Below, piece by piece: positions 44,755 through 55,665 of a stretch of DNA of 64,000 nucleotides. The notes under the pieces were generated by a model that searched no databases, was not told where the DNA came from, and was given only the letters and a program-made list of their open reading frames with translations. Position 1 is the first letter of the stretch, and the number at the start of each line of letters is the position of its first letter. The translations under genes and the position numbers were made by a program. Source of the DNA: Zoogloea sp. (GTDB lineage Bacteria; Pseudomonadota; Gammaproteobacteria; Burkholderiales; Rhodocyclaceae); NCBI GenBank assembly GCA_016720685.1, contig JADKKC010000007.1, forward strand, positions 39,527 through 103,526, read 5' to 3'.

Positions 44755-47700
44755 ATGACCGCCTCCAGCCCGCTTCGCTCCCAGTTGTCAGCCCTCCTCC
44801 CGTCCCTCGACGTCTTCGGCCAGGCCAAGCCAGGCCAGCGCCTTGACCTGCCGGCCTTTTCCGGATCGAGTGACGCCCTGGCCATTGCCCGGCTGGCCGG
44901 CGGCGGACGCATGCTGGTCGTCATCACCGCCAACCCGCTCGACGCCCAGCGCCTGTCGGACGAAATCGCCTGGCTCGCACCGGACCTCTCCACCCACCTG
45001 CTGCCCGACTGGGAAACCCTGCCCTACGACAGCTTCTCCCCGCACCAGGATCTGATCTCCGAGCGCCTCTCCACGCTCTACGCGATCACCCGCGGCGAAG
45101 CCGACATTGCCCTCGTGCCGGCGTCCACGGCGCTCTACCGGCTGGCCCCGCCGTCCTTCCTGGCCGCCTACACCTTCTTCCTCAAGCAAGGCGCAAAGCT
45201 CGACGTGGACGGCCTGCGCATGCAGATGACCGTGGCCGGCTACGCCCACGTCACCCAGGTCATGACGCCCGGCGAATACAGCGTGCGCGGCGGGCTGGTC
45301 GATCTCTTTCCGATGGGCGCCGCGCTGCCCTACCGCATCGATCTCTTCGACAACGAAATCGAAAGCATCAAGACATTCGACCCCGACACCCAGCGCACCG
45401 TGTTCCCGGTAAAGGAAGTACGCCTCCTGCCGGCCCGCGAATTTCCGATGGACGAGCCTGGCCGCACGCGCTTTCGCGGGCGCTTCCGCGAAAAATTCGA
45501 AGGCGACCCATCGCGCTGCATGGTGTACAAAGACGTCTCCAACGGTATCGCCCCGGCCGGCATCGAGTACTACCTGCCGCTGTTCTTCGAAGAAACCGCC
45601 ACCCTCTTCGACTACCTGCCCGAAAGCGCCGCCATCTTTTTGCACCGTGACGTGCCCGGCGCCATCGAAGCCTTCGGCAAGGATGCCCGCAGCCGCCACA
45701 AGCTGCTCGGCGGCGACAAGACACGCCCGATCATGGCGCCGGACGAACTCTTTTTGTCCGAAGAAGCCTTTTTCATCGCCCTGAAAGACCGCGCCCGCCT
45801 GGCCCTGCCCGCAGGCGGCAGCGAAGGCCCGGCCGTGGCGCTCCCCGACATCTCCGTCGAGCGCAAGGCCAGCGATCCGCTGCACCGCTTCAAGGCCTTC
45901 TGCAGCGGCTTCCCCGGCCGCGTGCTGGTGCTGGCCGAATCCGCCGGCCGCCAGCAAACCATCGCCGAATACTTCGCCGAATACGCCCTCAAGCCCACCG
46001 CCAACGCCGATTTCGCGAGCTTTGTCGGCGGCGACGCACGCCTCGCCCTGGGCACCGGGCCGCTTGGCGCCGGCTTCGTGCTTGCCGAAGCCGGCATCGC
46101 GATCGTCACCGAATCCGAGCTTTACGCCGCCACCGCCCGCACCCGAACGCGCCGCGACAGCCGCAAGGCCGCGACGATGGAAGGCTGGCTGCGCGATCTC
46201 TCCGAACTCAAGCCCGGCGACCCGGTGGTGCACTCCAGCCACGGCATCGGCCGCTACATGGGCCTCGTGCACATGGATCTCGGCGAAGGCGAAACCGAAT
46301 TCCTGAACCTCGAATACGCCAACGGCGACAAGCTCTACGTGCCGGTGTCACAGCTGCACGTCATCACCCGCTACGCCGGCGCCGACCCGGAAGCCGTGCA
46401 CCTGCACACCCTGGGCTCCGGCCAGTGGGAAAAAGCCAAAAAGAAAGCCGCCCAGCAGGTGCGCGACACCGCCGCCGAACTGCTGTCGCTGTACGCCCAG
46501 CGCGCTGCGCGCAAGGGCCACATGTTCGACTTCAAGCAACACGATCTCGAAGCCTTCGCCGACGGCTTCGGCTTCGAGGAAACCCCCGACCAGATGGCCG
46601 CCATCGACGCCGTGGTCGCCGACATGAAATCCGGCCGGCCGATGGACCGCCTGGTGTGCGGCGACGTGGGCTTCGGCAAGACCGAAGTCGCCCTGCGCGC
46701 CGCCTTCATCGCGGTGGCCGACGGCAAACAGGTGGTTGTGCTGTGCCCCACCACGCTCCTGGCCGAACAGCACTACCAGACCTTCGCCGACCGCTTTGCC
46801 GACTGGCCGATCAAGGTTGCCGAACTCTCCCGCTTCAAGAACGCCAAGGAGCAGGCCGAGGCCATCCAGCAACTGGGCGAAGGCAAGGTGGACATCCTCA
46901 TCGGCACCCACCGCCTGCTGCAAAAAGACGTCACCTTCAAGCGCCTCGGCCTGGTGATCATCGACGAGGAACACCGTTTTGGCGTCCGCCAGAAGGAAAC
47001 CCTCAAGGCGCTGAGGAGCGAAGTGGACATCCTCACCCTCACCGCCACGCCCATCCCGCGCACCCTCGGCCTGGCGCTGGAAGGCCTGCGCGAGTTTTCG
47101 GTGATCGCCACCGCACCGCAAAAGCGCCTCGCCATCAAGACCTTCGTGCAGCGCTTCAGCAAGGGCATCATCCGCGAGGCGGTGATCCGCGAGTTCAAGC
47201 GCGGCGGGCAGGTGTACTTCCTGCACAACGAAGTCGACACCATCGAAAACATGCGGGAATCGCTGGAAGAACTGCTGCCCGAAGCACGCATCGTCATCGG
47301 CCACGGCCAGCTGCCCGAACGTGAGCTGGAACGCGTGATGCGCGACTTCACCACGCAGAAGGCCAACCTGCTGCTGTGCACCACGATCATCGAGACCGGC
47401 ATCAACATCCAGACCGCCAACACCATCCTGATCAACCGGGCCGACCGCTTCGGCCTTGCCCAGCTCCACCAGCTGCGCGGCCGCGTCGGGCGCTCGCACC
47501 ACCAGGCCTACGCCTACCTGCTCACCGACGCCAACGCCAAGCCCACCGCCCAGGCCCAGAAACGCCTCGAAGCCATCACCATGATGGAAGAGCTGGGTTC
47601 CGGCTTTTACCTGGCGATGCAGGATCTGGAAATTCGCGGCGCCGGCGAAGTGCTCGGCGAAAATCAATCCGGCGAAATCCAGCAGGTCGGCGTCAGCCTC

Positions 47701-48210
47701 TACACCGAAATGCTCAAGCGCGCCGTGCATGACCTGCAGCAAGGCAAGGAGCCCGATCTCAGCCAGCCGCTGGAAGTGGTGTCGGAAATCAACCTCCACG
47801 CCCCCGCGCTGCTGCCCAACGACTACTGCAGCGACGTGCAGGAACGCCTCACCCTCTACAAGCGCCTTGCCAACTGCGAAGGCGAAGAAGACCTGCGCGA
47901 CATTCAGGAAGAACTCATCGACCGCTTCGGCGAAATGCCGGCACAAACCAGAACGCTGCTCGAAACCCACCGCCTGCGCATGCTGGTCAAGCCCTACGGC
48001 GTCGCCAAGATGGACGCCTCCGAAAGCCAGATCAGCGTCCAGTTCGGGCCCAACGCCAGCATCGACCCGGTGAAGGTCATCATGCTGATCCAGAAGGACC
48101 GGAACACGAAGATGTCCGGCCCGGACAAGCTGGTGCGCAAGATCGCCACTCCGGATCTGAAGATGCGCGTGTCAGCGGTGAAGGATTTGCTCGAAGCCGT
48201 GAAGGCCTGA
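44755..48210 (+). CDS. mfd: Transcription-repair coupling factor
   Basis: 1151 residues, full length. UvrB-homology region at the N terminus, RNA-polymerase-interacting domain (DPVVHSSHGIGRYMG), RecG-like translocase with Walker A GDVGFGKTE at 636-644 and DEEH at 737-740, motif VI region (LHQLRGRVGRS), and a C-terminal TRCF domain. Displaces stalled RNA polymerase and recruits UvrA. No frameshift in 3.4 kb. Confidence 0.98.
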   Translation: MTASSPLRSQLSALLPSLDVFGQAKPGQRLDLPAFSGSSDALAIARLAGGGRMLVVITANPLDAQRLSDEIAWLAPDLSTHLLPDWETLPYDSFSPHQDLISERLSTLYAITRGEADIALVPASTALYRLAPPSFLAAYTFFLKQGAKLDVDGLRMQMTVAGYAHVTQVMTPGEYSVRGGLVDLFPMGAALPYRIDLFDNEIESIKTFDPDTQRTVFPVKEVRLLPAREFPMDEPGRTRFRGRFREKFEGDPSRCMVYKDVSNGIAPAGIEYYLPLFFEETATLFDYLPESAAIFLHRDVPGAIEAFGKDARSRHKLLGGDKTRPIMAPDELFLSEEAFFIALKDRARLALPAGGSEGPAVALPDISVERKASDPLHRFKAFCSGFPGRVLVLAESAGRQQTIAEYFAEYALKPTANADFASFVGGDARLALGTGPLGAGFVLAEAGIAIVTESELYAATARTRTRRDSRKAATMEGWLRDLSELKPGDPVVHSSHGIGRYMGLVHMDLGEGETEFLNLEYANGDKLYVPVSQLHVITRYAGADPEAVHLHTLGSGQWEKAKKKAAQQVRDTAAELLSLYAQRAARKGHMFDFKQHDLEAFADGFGFEETPDQMAAIDAVVADMKSGRPMDRLVCGDVGFGKTEVALRAAFIAVADGKQVVVLCPTTLLAEQHYQTFADRFADWPIKVAELSRFKNAKEQAEAIQQLGEGKVDILIGTHRLLQKDVTFKRLGLVIIDEEHRFGVRQKETLKALRSEVDILTLTATPIPRTLGLALEGLREFSVIATAPQKRLAIKTFVQRFSKGIIREAVIREFKRGGQVYFLHNEVDTIENMRESLEELLPEARIVIGHGQLPERELERVMRDFTTQKANLLLCTTIIETGINIQTANTILINRADRFGLAQLHQLRGRVGRSHHQAYAYLLTDANAKPTAQAQKRLEAITMMEELGSGFYLAMQDLEIRGAGEVLGENQSGEIQQVGVSLYTEMLKRAVHDLQQGKEPDLSQPLEVVSEINLHAPALLPNDYCSDVQERLTLYKRLANCEGEEDLRDIQEELIDRFGEMPAQTRTLLETHRLRMLVKPYGVAKMDASESQISVQFGPNASIDPVKVIMLIQKDRNTKMSGPDKLVRKIATPDLKMRVSAVKDLLEAVKA

Positions 48211-48230
48211 AGCGCATGAAGCCATGCGCT
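48211..48230. terminator. Hairpin between convergent mfd and HMG-CoA lyase genes
   Basis: AGCGCATG-AAGC-CATGCGCT directly after the mfd stop; 8-bp perfect stem without a strong U-run. Confidence 0.55.
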
Positions 48231-48253
48231 CAAACAGCGCGAGGCGGCTTGCG

Positions 48254-49195
48254 CTAAGCCTTTGCGCCAGCCTGGGCGAGGCCTCGTTTGGCGAGGACCG
48301 CCCGCGCCACCTTCGAGGCCGGGGCGCGGCCCAGGCGTTCGCTGATCCAGCCCGCGGTATCCACCAGCGCATCCAGATCGATGCCGGTTTCGATGCCGAG
48401 GCCGTCGAGCATGTATACCACGTCCTCGGTCGCCACGTTACCCGAGGCGCCCGCCGCGTAAGGGCAGCCGCCAAGGCCCGCCACCGCGGCGTCGAACACC
48501 GCCACGCCGGCTTCCAGCGAGGCGTAGATGTTGGCCATGGCCTGGCCGTAGGTGTCGTGGTAATGCCCGGCAAGCTTGTCGATGGGCACCCGGCGGGCCA
48601 CGGTGTCGAGCATGCGCCGGGTTTTGCCGGGCGTGCCGGTGCCGATGGTGTCGCCCAGGCTCACCTCGAAACAGCCCATTTCAAACAGCGTGGCGGCCAC
48701 GCCGGCCACCGCTTCGGGGGCGATCTCGCCCTCGTAGGGGCAGCCGAGCACGCACGACACGTAGCCGCGCACCCGCACGCCGGCGGCCTTGGCGGCCAGC
48801 ATCACCGGCTCGAAGCGGGTCAGCGATTCGGCAATGCTGCAGTTGATGTTCTTGCGGCTGAAGGACTCGGAGGCCGCACCAAACACCGCCACTTCGGTGG
48901 CCCCCGCCGCCAGCGCGGCCTCGAAACCCTGCAGGTTGGGCGTGAGCACCGGGTAGGCCACGCCCGGCAGGCGCCGGATGCGGGCCATCACCTCGGCGTT
49001 GTCGCCCATCTGCGGCACCCACCGGGGCGATACGAAGGAGGTGGCCTCGATGACCTTGAGCCCGGCCGCACCCAGGCGCGCAATCAGCTCGACCTTGGTT
49101 TCGGTGTCGACAAGCTGCTTCTCGTTCTGCAGGCCGTCGCGCGGGCCCATCTCGGCAATGCGGACCAGCTTCGGCATGTGTGCAAACGGATTCAT
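48254..49195 (-). CDS. Hydroxymethylglutaryl-CoA lyase
   Basis: 313 residues, TIM barrel. EMGPRDGLQNE with the Arg-Asp pair, HYHDTYGQA metal ligands, and the catalytic-Cys loop AGLGGCPYAAGASGN. Cleaves HMG-CoA to acetyl-CoA and acetoacetate, the last step of leucine degradation. ATG 49195 is used; MPKLV six residues later is possible. Last gene of the leucine cluster (liuE/mvaB role). Confidence 0.95.
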   Translation of the reverse strand: MNPFAHMPKLVRIAEMGPRDGLQNEKQLVDTETKVELIARLGAAGLKVIEATSFVSPRWVPQMGDNAEVMARIRRLPGVAYPVLTPNLQGFEAALAAGATEVAVFGAASESFSRKNINCSIAESLTRFEPVMLAAKAAGVRVRGYVSCVLGCPYEGEIAPEAVAGVAATLFEMGCFEVSLGDTIGTGTPGKTRRMLDTVARRVPIDKLAGHYHDTYGQAMANIYASLEAGVAVFDAAVAGLGGCPYAAGASGNVATEDVVYMLDGLGIETGIDLDALVDTAGWISERLGRAPASKVARAVLAKRGLAQAGAKA

Positions 49196-49209
49196 CGCTC
49201 CACCCTCCT

Positions 49210-50901
49210 TCATGCGCTTGCGACATCCCGAAGCCCGAGCGATTGCTTCATCTGCTCGCGGATCTGGAACTTCTGGATCTTGCCGGTCACCGTCATCGGA
49301 AAACTCTCCACGAAGCGGATGTAGCGCGGAATCTTGTAGTGGGCGATCTGCCCCTGGCAGAAGTCGCGCACCTCGCCCTCGGTGAGGCGCGCACCCTCGC
49401 GCAGGATGATCCACGCACACAGCTCCTCGCCGTATTTCTCGTCGGGAATGCCGACCACCTGCACATCCAGCACCTTGGGATGGCGGTACAGGAACTCCTC
49501 GACTTCCCGCGGGTAGATGTTCTCGCCGCCACGAATCACCATATCCTTGATTCGCCCGACGATGTTGCAGAAGCCGTCATCGTCAAGGGTCGCCAGATCC
49601 CCGGTGTGCATCCAGCCGCCGCGGCCGATCGCTTCGGCCGTTTTGGCCTCGTCGCCCCAGTAGCCGAGCATCACCGAATAGCCGCGGGTGCACAGCTCGC
49701 CCGTCATGCCGCGGGGCACGATGCGGCCTTCGTTGTCGATGATCTTCACTTCGCAGTGCGGCTGCACCCGGCCCACGGTGGACACGCGCCGCTCGATGGA
49801 ATCGTCGGTGCCGCTCTGGAAGCTGACCGGCGAGGTTTCCGTCATGCCGTAGGCGATGGTCACCTCGCCCATGTTCATCTTGTCGATGACACGCTTCATC
49901 ACCTCGGTCGGACACGGGCTGCCGGCCATGATGCCGGTGCGCAGGCTGGAGAGATCAAAGCCGGCAAAATCCGGGTGGTCGAGCATCGCGATGAACATCG
50001 TCGGCACGCCGTAGGTGGCGGTGCAGCGCTCGGCGGCTATGGTCTGGAGCACCGCCAGCGGCTCGAAGGCCTCGGCCGGATAGACCATTGTCGCGCCGTG
50101 GGTCAGGCAACCCAGGTTGCCCATCACCATGCCAAAGCAGTGATACAGCGGCACCGGAATGCACACCCGGTCGCCCTCCCGCAGGCGAATCGCCTCGCCC
50201 ACAAAAAAGCCGTTGTTGAGAATGTTGTGGTGCGACAGCGTGGCACCCTTGGGATTGCCGGTGGTGCCGGACGTGAACTGGATATTGATCGGGTCGTCGA
50301 ACTGCAGGCGCTCGCCCAGGAGTTCAAGCTCGTCGAGTTCATCCCGGTTGGGCGACACGAAAAGGTCGTCGAAATTGAGCATTCCCGACGTGTGCCCGGC
50401 GCCCATGCGCACAACGATCTCGAGGCTGGGCAAGCGATGGGCGCGCAGGAGGCCCGCTTCGCAGTGGGCCAGCTCCGGCGCCAGATCGACCAGCATGGCC
50501 AGGTAATCGCTGCTCTTGAATGAGGGCGACACGATCAGCGCGCGGCAGCCGACCTTGTTCAGTGCATATTCCAGCTCGCTGCGCCGGTAGGCCGGGTTGA
50601 TGTTCACCAGCACGAGGCCCGCCTTGGCGGTGGCGAACTGGCTCAGCGCCCATTCCACGTTGTTCTGTGACCAGATGCCGATCCGCTCGCCGGGCTCAAG
50701 CCCCAGCCGGCGCAGCCCGCAGGCCAGCGCATCCACCTTCAGCTTCAGTTCGGCATAGCTCAGGCGAACGCCCTGATGGCGCACCACCAGCGCTTCGTGT
50801 CCGGCATGGCGCGCGCAGGCTTCATCGAAAAAACGGCCGATGGTCTGGCCGATCAGGGGTTTGTCCGATGCACCGTGGACGTAACTCAGCGGCTTGTTCA
50901 T
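49210..50901 (-). CDS. AMP-binding acyl-CoA synthetase
   Basis: 563 residues. P-loop-like TSGTTGNPKGATLSH, adenylation core YGMTETSP, GWMHTGDL, IKDMVIRGGENIYPREVE hinge and the C-terminal catalytic Lys in PMTVTGKIQK. Activates a short/medium or branched acid to acyl-CoA. Location between MCC alpha and HMG-CoA lyase suggests isovalerate or a related leucine-pathway acid (inference). ATG 50901 has AGGAG upstream. Confidence 0.9.
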   Translation of the reverse strand: MNKPLSYVHGASDKPLIGQTIGRFFDEACARHAGHEALVVRHQGVRLSYAELKLKVDALACGLRRLGLEPGERIGIWSQNNVEWALSQFATAKAGLVLVNINPAYRRSELEYALNKVGCRALIVSPSFKSSDYLAMLVDLAPELAHCEAGLLRAHRLPSLEIVVRMGAGHTSGMLNFDDLFVSPNRDELDELELLGERLQFDDPINIQFTSGTTGNPKGATLSHHNILNNGFFVGEAIRLREGDRVCIPVPLYHCFGMVMGNLGCLTHGATMVYPAEAFEPLAVLQTIAAERCTATYGVPTMFIAMLDHPDFAGFDLSSLRTGIMAGSPCPTEVMKRVIDKMNMGEVTIAYGMTETSPVSFQSGTDDSIERRVSTVGRVQPHCEVKIIDNEGRIVPRGMTGELCTRGYSVMLGYWGDEAKTAEAIGRGGWMHTGDLATLDDDGFCNIVGRIKDMVIRGGENIYPREVEEFLYRHPKVLDVQVVGIPDEKYGEELCAWIILREGARLTEGEVRDFCQGQIAHYKIPRYIRFVESFPMTVTGKIQKFQIREQMKQSLGLRDVASA

Positions 50902-51005
50902 GTGTCTCCTCACACTTGTCTTGACGTTATGATCCGGCCCCGTCTGCGCGGGTTGCCGGGGGGAATTGCTGGATGCGACGCGTTGGGGCTGCGGGTGGGT
51001 GCTGT

Positions 51006-51088
51006 TGGGGCGACTTCAGTCGCCCATCCGCACGTTGAATCACGACCATTCGTTGATCGAAGTCCGCGGGCGACTGAAGTCGCCCCCC
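51006..51088. repeat. REP-like repeat, copy A
   Basis: GGGGCGACTTCAGTCGCCC (51007-51025), TTCGTTGATCGA (51049-51060) and GGGCGACTGAAGTCGCCCC (51068-51086). Each outer block is itself a hairpin (GGCGACT/AGTCGCC) and the two outer blocks are mutual reverse complements. Same three-block order as copy B. Lies in the gap between the acyl-CoA synthetase and MCC alpha genes. Confidence 0.8.
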
Positions 51089-51100
51089 CCGCGCCGCTGC

Positions 51101-53104
51101 TCAGGCCGGGGTGGCCTCGAAGTCGACCAGTTCGGCGCCATCGCCCACCTGGTCGCCCACGGCAAAGCGGAAGGCTTTTACGGTGCCGGCGCTCGGAGCG
51201 GTGATGGTGTGTTCCATCTTCATGGCTTCGAGGATCAGGAGCGGCGCGCCCTTGTCCACCGTGGCGCCTTCAGCGGCGATCAGCGCGATCACCTTGCCCG
51301 GCATGGGCGCCAGCAGCCCGCCTTCGGCACCGCCGCCTTCGCCGCTGTGAAAGAGCGGATCCACCGCGGCAAACTGCCACGCACGGCCGTTGCCGAACAG
51401 GTGGCGGCGCTCGCCGGCAACGACCACCGTGGCCGTGGTGCGCAGGCCGTCCAACTCGGCCCGCAGCAGGCCGCGGGGGTTGAGGCTGCCGCTGACGGTG
51501 CTGACAACGCCGTCGAGGGTGATGTCAAAGGCGCCGCCCCGGTCAGTGACGGCGAGCATTTTTTCCACCTCGCCGAGGCGAAAGATCAGCGTGCGGCTGG
51601 CCGCGCTGTTGATGCGCCAGCCGTCGCGACGATGCCAGGGCGAATCCGGCTCCGGATGGCCGGCAGCCAGTTGGCCCGCGCGCTCCCGCTCGCGCAGCAG
51701 TTCGGCCAGGGCCACGGCCAGCCAGGCTTCGCGGGCGGGCTCGAGTTGCTCGGGGAAGAGGTAATCCTTCTCGCGCTCGATCAGGCCGGTGTCGAGATCG
51801 GCATTGGCAAAGGCCGGGCAGGCGGTGAGCCGCGACAGGAATTCGATGTTGTTGGCCACGCCAACCACCCGATACTCGGCCAGCGCCTGCAGCATGCGGG
51901 CCAGCGCCCGATCGCGGTTGACGTCCCAGACGATGAGCTTGGCGATCATCGGGTCGTAGAAAGGCGAAATCTCGTCGCCCTCCTCCACGCCGGTATCCAC
52001 GCGCACATGCATGCCCTCCTCGGGCGGGGCAAGGTGCACCAGCCGGCCGGTGGAAGGCAGGAAGCCCTTCGACGGATCTTCGGCGTAGATGCGTGCCTCC
52101 AGCGCGTGGCCATTGATGGCGAGCTGCTCCTGAACCAGCGGCAGCGGCTGGCCGGCCGCCACGCGGAGTTGCCATTCCACCAGATCGAGGCCGGTGATCA
52201 TCTCGGTAACGGGGTGCTCCACCTGCAGGCGGGTGTTCATCTCCATGAAGTAGAAGCTGCCGTCCTGGTTGGCGATGAATTCGACGGTGCCGGCGCCCAC
52301 GTAACCAACGGCCTTGGCGGCTTCGACGGCCGCCTGGCCCATGGCGGCACGGCGTTCGGGCGTCATGCCGGGGGCCGGGGCTTCTTCGAGCACCTTCTGG
52401 TGACGACGCTGCACCGAGCAATCCCGCTCGAAGAGGTAAACCACCTTGCCCTGGGTGTCGCCGAAAACCTGGATTTCGATGTGGCGCGGGCGGGTGAGGT
52501 ATTTCTCGACCAGCACGTGGTCGTTGCCAAAGCTCGCGGCCGCTTCACGCTTGCACGACGCCAGCGCATCCAGAAAATCGGCGCTCCTTTCAACCAGCCG
52601 CATGCCCTTGCCGCCACCCCCCGCCGCCGCCTTGATGAGCACCGGGTAGCCGATGGCGTCGGCCTGCACGTTGAGAAAACCCGCTTCCTGGTTGTCGCCG
52701 TGGTAGCCGGGAGTGAGCGGTACACCCGCTTTTTCCATCAGCTTCTTGGCCTCGGATTTCGAGCCCATCGCGCGGATCGCCGAAACCGGCGGGCCGATGA
52801 AGACGATGCCGGCCGCTTCGCAGGCATGACAAAAATCTTCGTTCTCGGACAAGAAGCCGTAACCCGGGTGAATCGCCTGCGCGCCGGTTTGCCTGGCCGC
52901 GGCGACGATGCGCTCGATGACGAGGTAGCTCTCACGGGCGGGCGCCGGGCCGATCAGCACGGCTTCGTCCGCCAGGCGCACATGGCGCGCGCCGGCGTCG
53001 GCCTCGGAATACACGGCAACGGTCTTGATGCCGAGGCGGCGGGCCGTCTTGATGACCCGGCACGCTATTTCGCCGCGGTTGGCGATCAGGATCTTGTTGA
53101 ACAT
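51101..53104 (-). CDS. Methylcrotonyl-CoA carboxylase, biotin-containing alpha subunit
   Basis: 667 residues. Biotin carboxylase domain (ILIANRGEIACRVI, ATP-grasp GGGGKGMRLV, EMNTRLQVEH) and a C-terminal biotinyl domain with EAMKMEH (biotinyl Lys) preceded by APMPGK. Works with the carboxyltransferase subunit encoded two genes upstream. Pathway assigned from neighbours rather than from the BC domain, which is shared with propionyl- and geranyl-CoA carboxylases. liuD role. Confidence 0.93.
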   Translation of the reverse strand: MFNKILIANRGEIACRVIKTARRLGIKTVAVYSEADAGARHVRLADEAVLIGPAPARESYLVIERIVAAARQTGAQAIHPGYGFLSENEDFCHACEAAGIVFIGPPVSAIRAMGSKSEAKKLMEKAGVPLTPGYHGDNQEAGFLNVQADAIGYPVLIKAAAGGGGKGMRLVERSADFLDALASCKREAAASFGNDHVLVEKYLTRPRHIEIQVFGDTQGKVVYLFERDCSVQRRHQKVLEEAPAPGMTPERRAAMGQAAVEAAKAVGYVGAGTVEFIANQDGSFYFMEMNTRLQVEHPVTEMITGLDLVEWQLRVAAGQPLPLVQEQLAINGHALEARIYAEDPSKGFLPSTGRLVHLAPPEEGMHVRVDTGVEEGDEISPFYDPMIAKLIVWDVNRDRALARMLQALAEYRVVGVANNIEFLSRLTACPAFANADLDTGLIEREKDYLFPEQLEPAREAWLAVALAELLRERERAGQLAAGHPEPDSPWHRRDGWRINSAASRTLIFRLGEVEKMLAVTDRGGAFDITLDGVVSTVSGSLNPRGLLRAELDGLRTTATVVVAGERRHLFGNGRAWQFAAVDPLFHSGEGGGAEGGLLAPMPGKVIALIAAEGATVDKGAPLLILEAMKMEHTITAPSAGTVKAFRFAVGDQVGDGAELVDFEATPA

Positions 53105-53125
53105 TTTGTCTCCCGTTTTTCTGTA

Positions 53126-53190
53126 GAGGCGACTTCCGTCGCCCGCTTGTTCGTTGATCGAGCACCGGCCGGGCGACTGAAGTCGCCCCT
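53126..53190. repeat. REP-like repeat, copy B
   Basis: GGCGACTTCCGTCGCC (53128-53143), TTCGTTGATCGA (53150-53161) and GGGCGACTGAAGTCGCCC (53171-53188). Differs from copy A by one base in the first hairpin and by shorter spacers. Sits in the 90-bp gap between MCC alpha and the hydratase gene, so the two copies bracket the MCC alpha gene. Confidence 0.8.
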
Positions 53191-53194
53191 CGCC

Positions 53195-53978
53195 CTACAC
53201 CCAGGCTGCCGGGCGCTTGTCGAGAAAGGCAGCGAGGCCTTCCCGGGCTTCGGGCGTGGCGCGCAGCCCGGCAATGCGGCGGGCGGTGTCTTCGACGAGT
53301 GCGTCGGTGATCGGCTGATTGGCCACGGCGCGGATCAGATCCTTGGCCGCCGCCTGTGAGCGGGGGCCGCCCTGCAAGAGCGCGGCAAGCACGTCCTGCA
53401 CCGCGGCATCGAGTGCGTCGGGCGCAACGGCCTCGTGGGCCAGCCCCAGCTCCACGGCGCGGGCGGCGGAAATCCGCTCGGCGGTCTGAAAGTAGCGCCC
53501 CGCCTGACGGGCACCGATGGCGCGCAGCACGTAGGGGCTGATGGCCGACGGAATGATTCCGAACTTCACCTCGGAGGTGGCGAAACACCGCGCCCGTGCC
53601 GGCGATGCAGATGTCGCAGGCCGAAGCCAGCCCCATGCCGCCGCCCAGCGCGGCACCCTGAACACGGGCGATGGTGGGCTTGTTCATTTCTGCCAGCGTG
53701 CGCAGCATGCCGGCGAGCTTGCGGGCGTCCTGCAGGTTTTCCTCGACCGAGGCATCGGCGGCGCGGCGCATCCAGTTGAGGTCGGCGCCGGCCGAAAAGC
53801 TCTTGCCACGGCCGGCAAGCACCACGGCACGCACCGATTCGTCAGCATCCAGTGCCCCGCAGGCAGCGGTGAGTTCGGCAATCAACAGCTCGTTGAAGGC
53901 GTTGTGGACGTCCGGACGGTTCATCCAGATCGTCGCCACAGCGCCGTCACGGGCGATCTCCAGGGTTTCAAATTTCAT
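53195..53978 (-). CDS. Methylglutaconyl-CoA hydratase (enoyl-CoA hydratase family), one frameshift
   Basis: Restored length 260 residues. First frame: MKFETLEIARDGAVATIWMN, oxyanion region AGRGKSFSAGADL and AALGGGMGLASACD. It breaks at TGAVF because a three-T run (plus-strand AAA at 53583-53585) has one extra base; the other frame continues ATSEVKFGIIPSAISPYVL to the stop at 53195. Hydrates 3-methylglutaconyl-CoA to HMG-CoA. liuC role, inferred from position between the two MCC subunits. Confidence 0.87.
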
Positions 53979-54040
53979 CGTGCAGTCTCGCTTTCCGTGC
54001 ATCCCTGTGAGGCGGACTGAAGCCCGGCCCACGGGGCCAA

Positions 54041-55649
<1,609 letters not shown>

Positions 55650-55665
55650 GGATGGAGGCTCCGGC

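Noticed and set aside
50966..53359. 797-codon plus-strand frame
   Set aside because: Antisense to MCC alpha, which has all biotin carboxylase motifs; it also spans the repeats.
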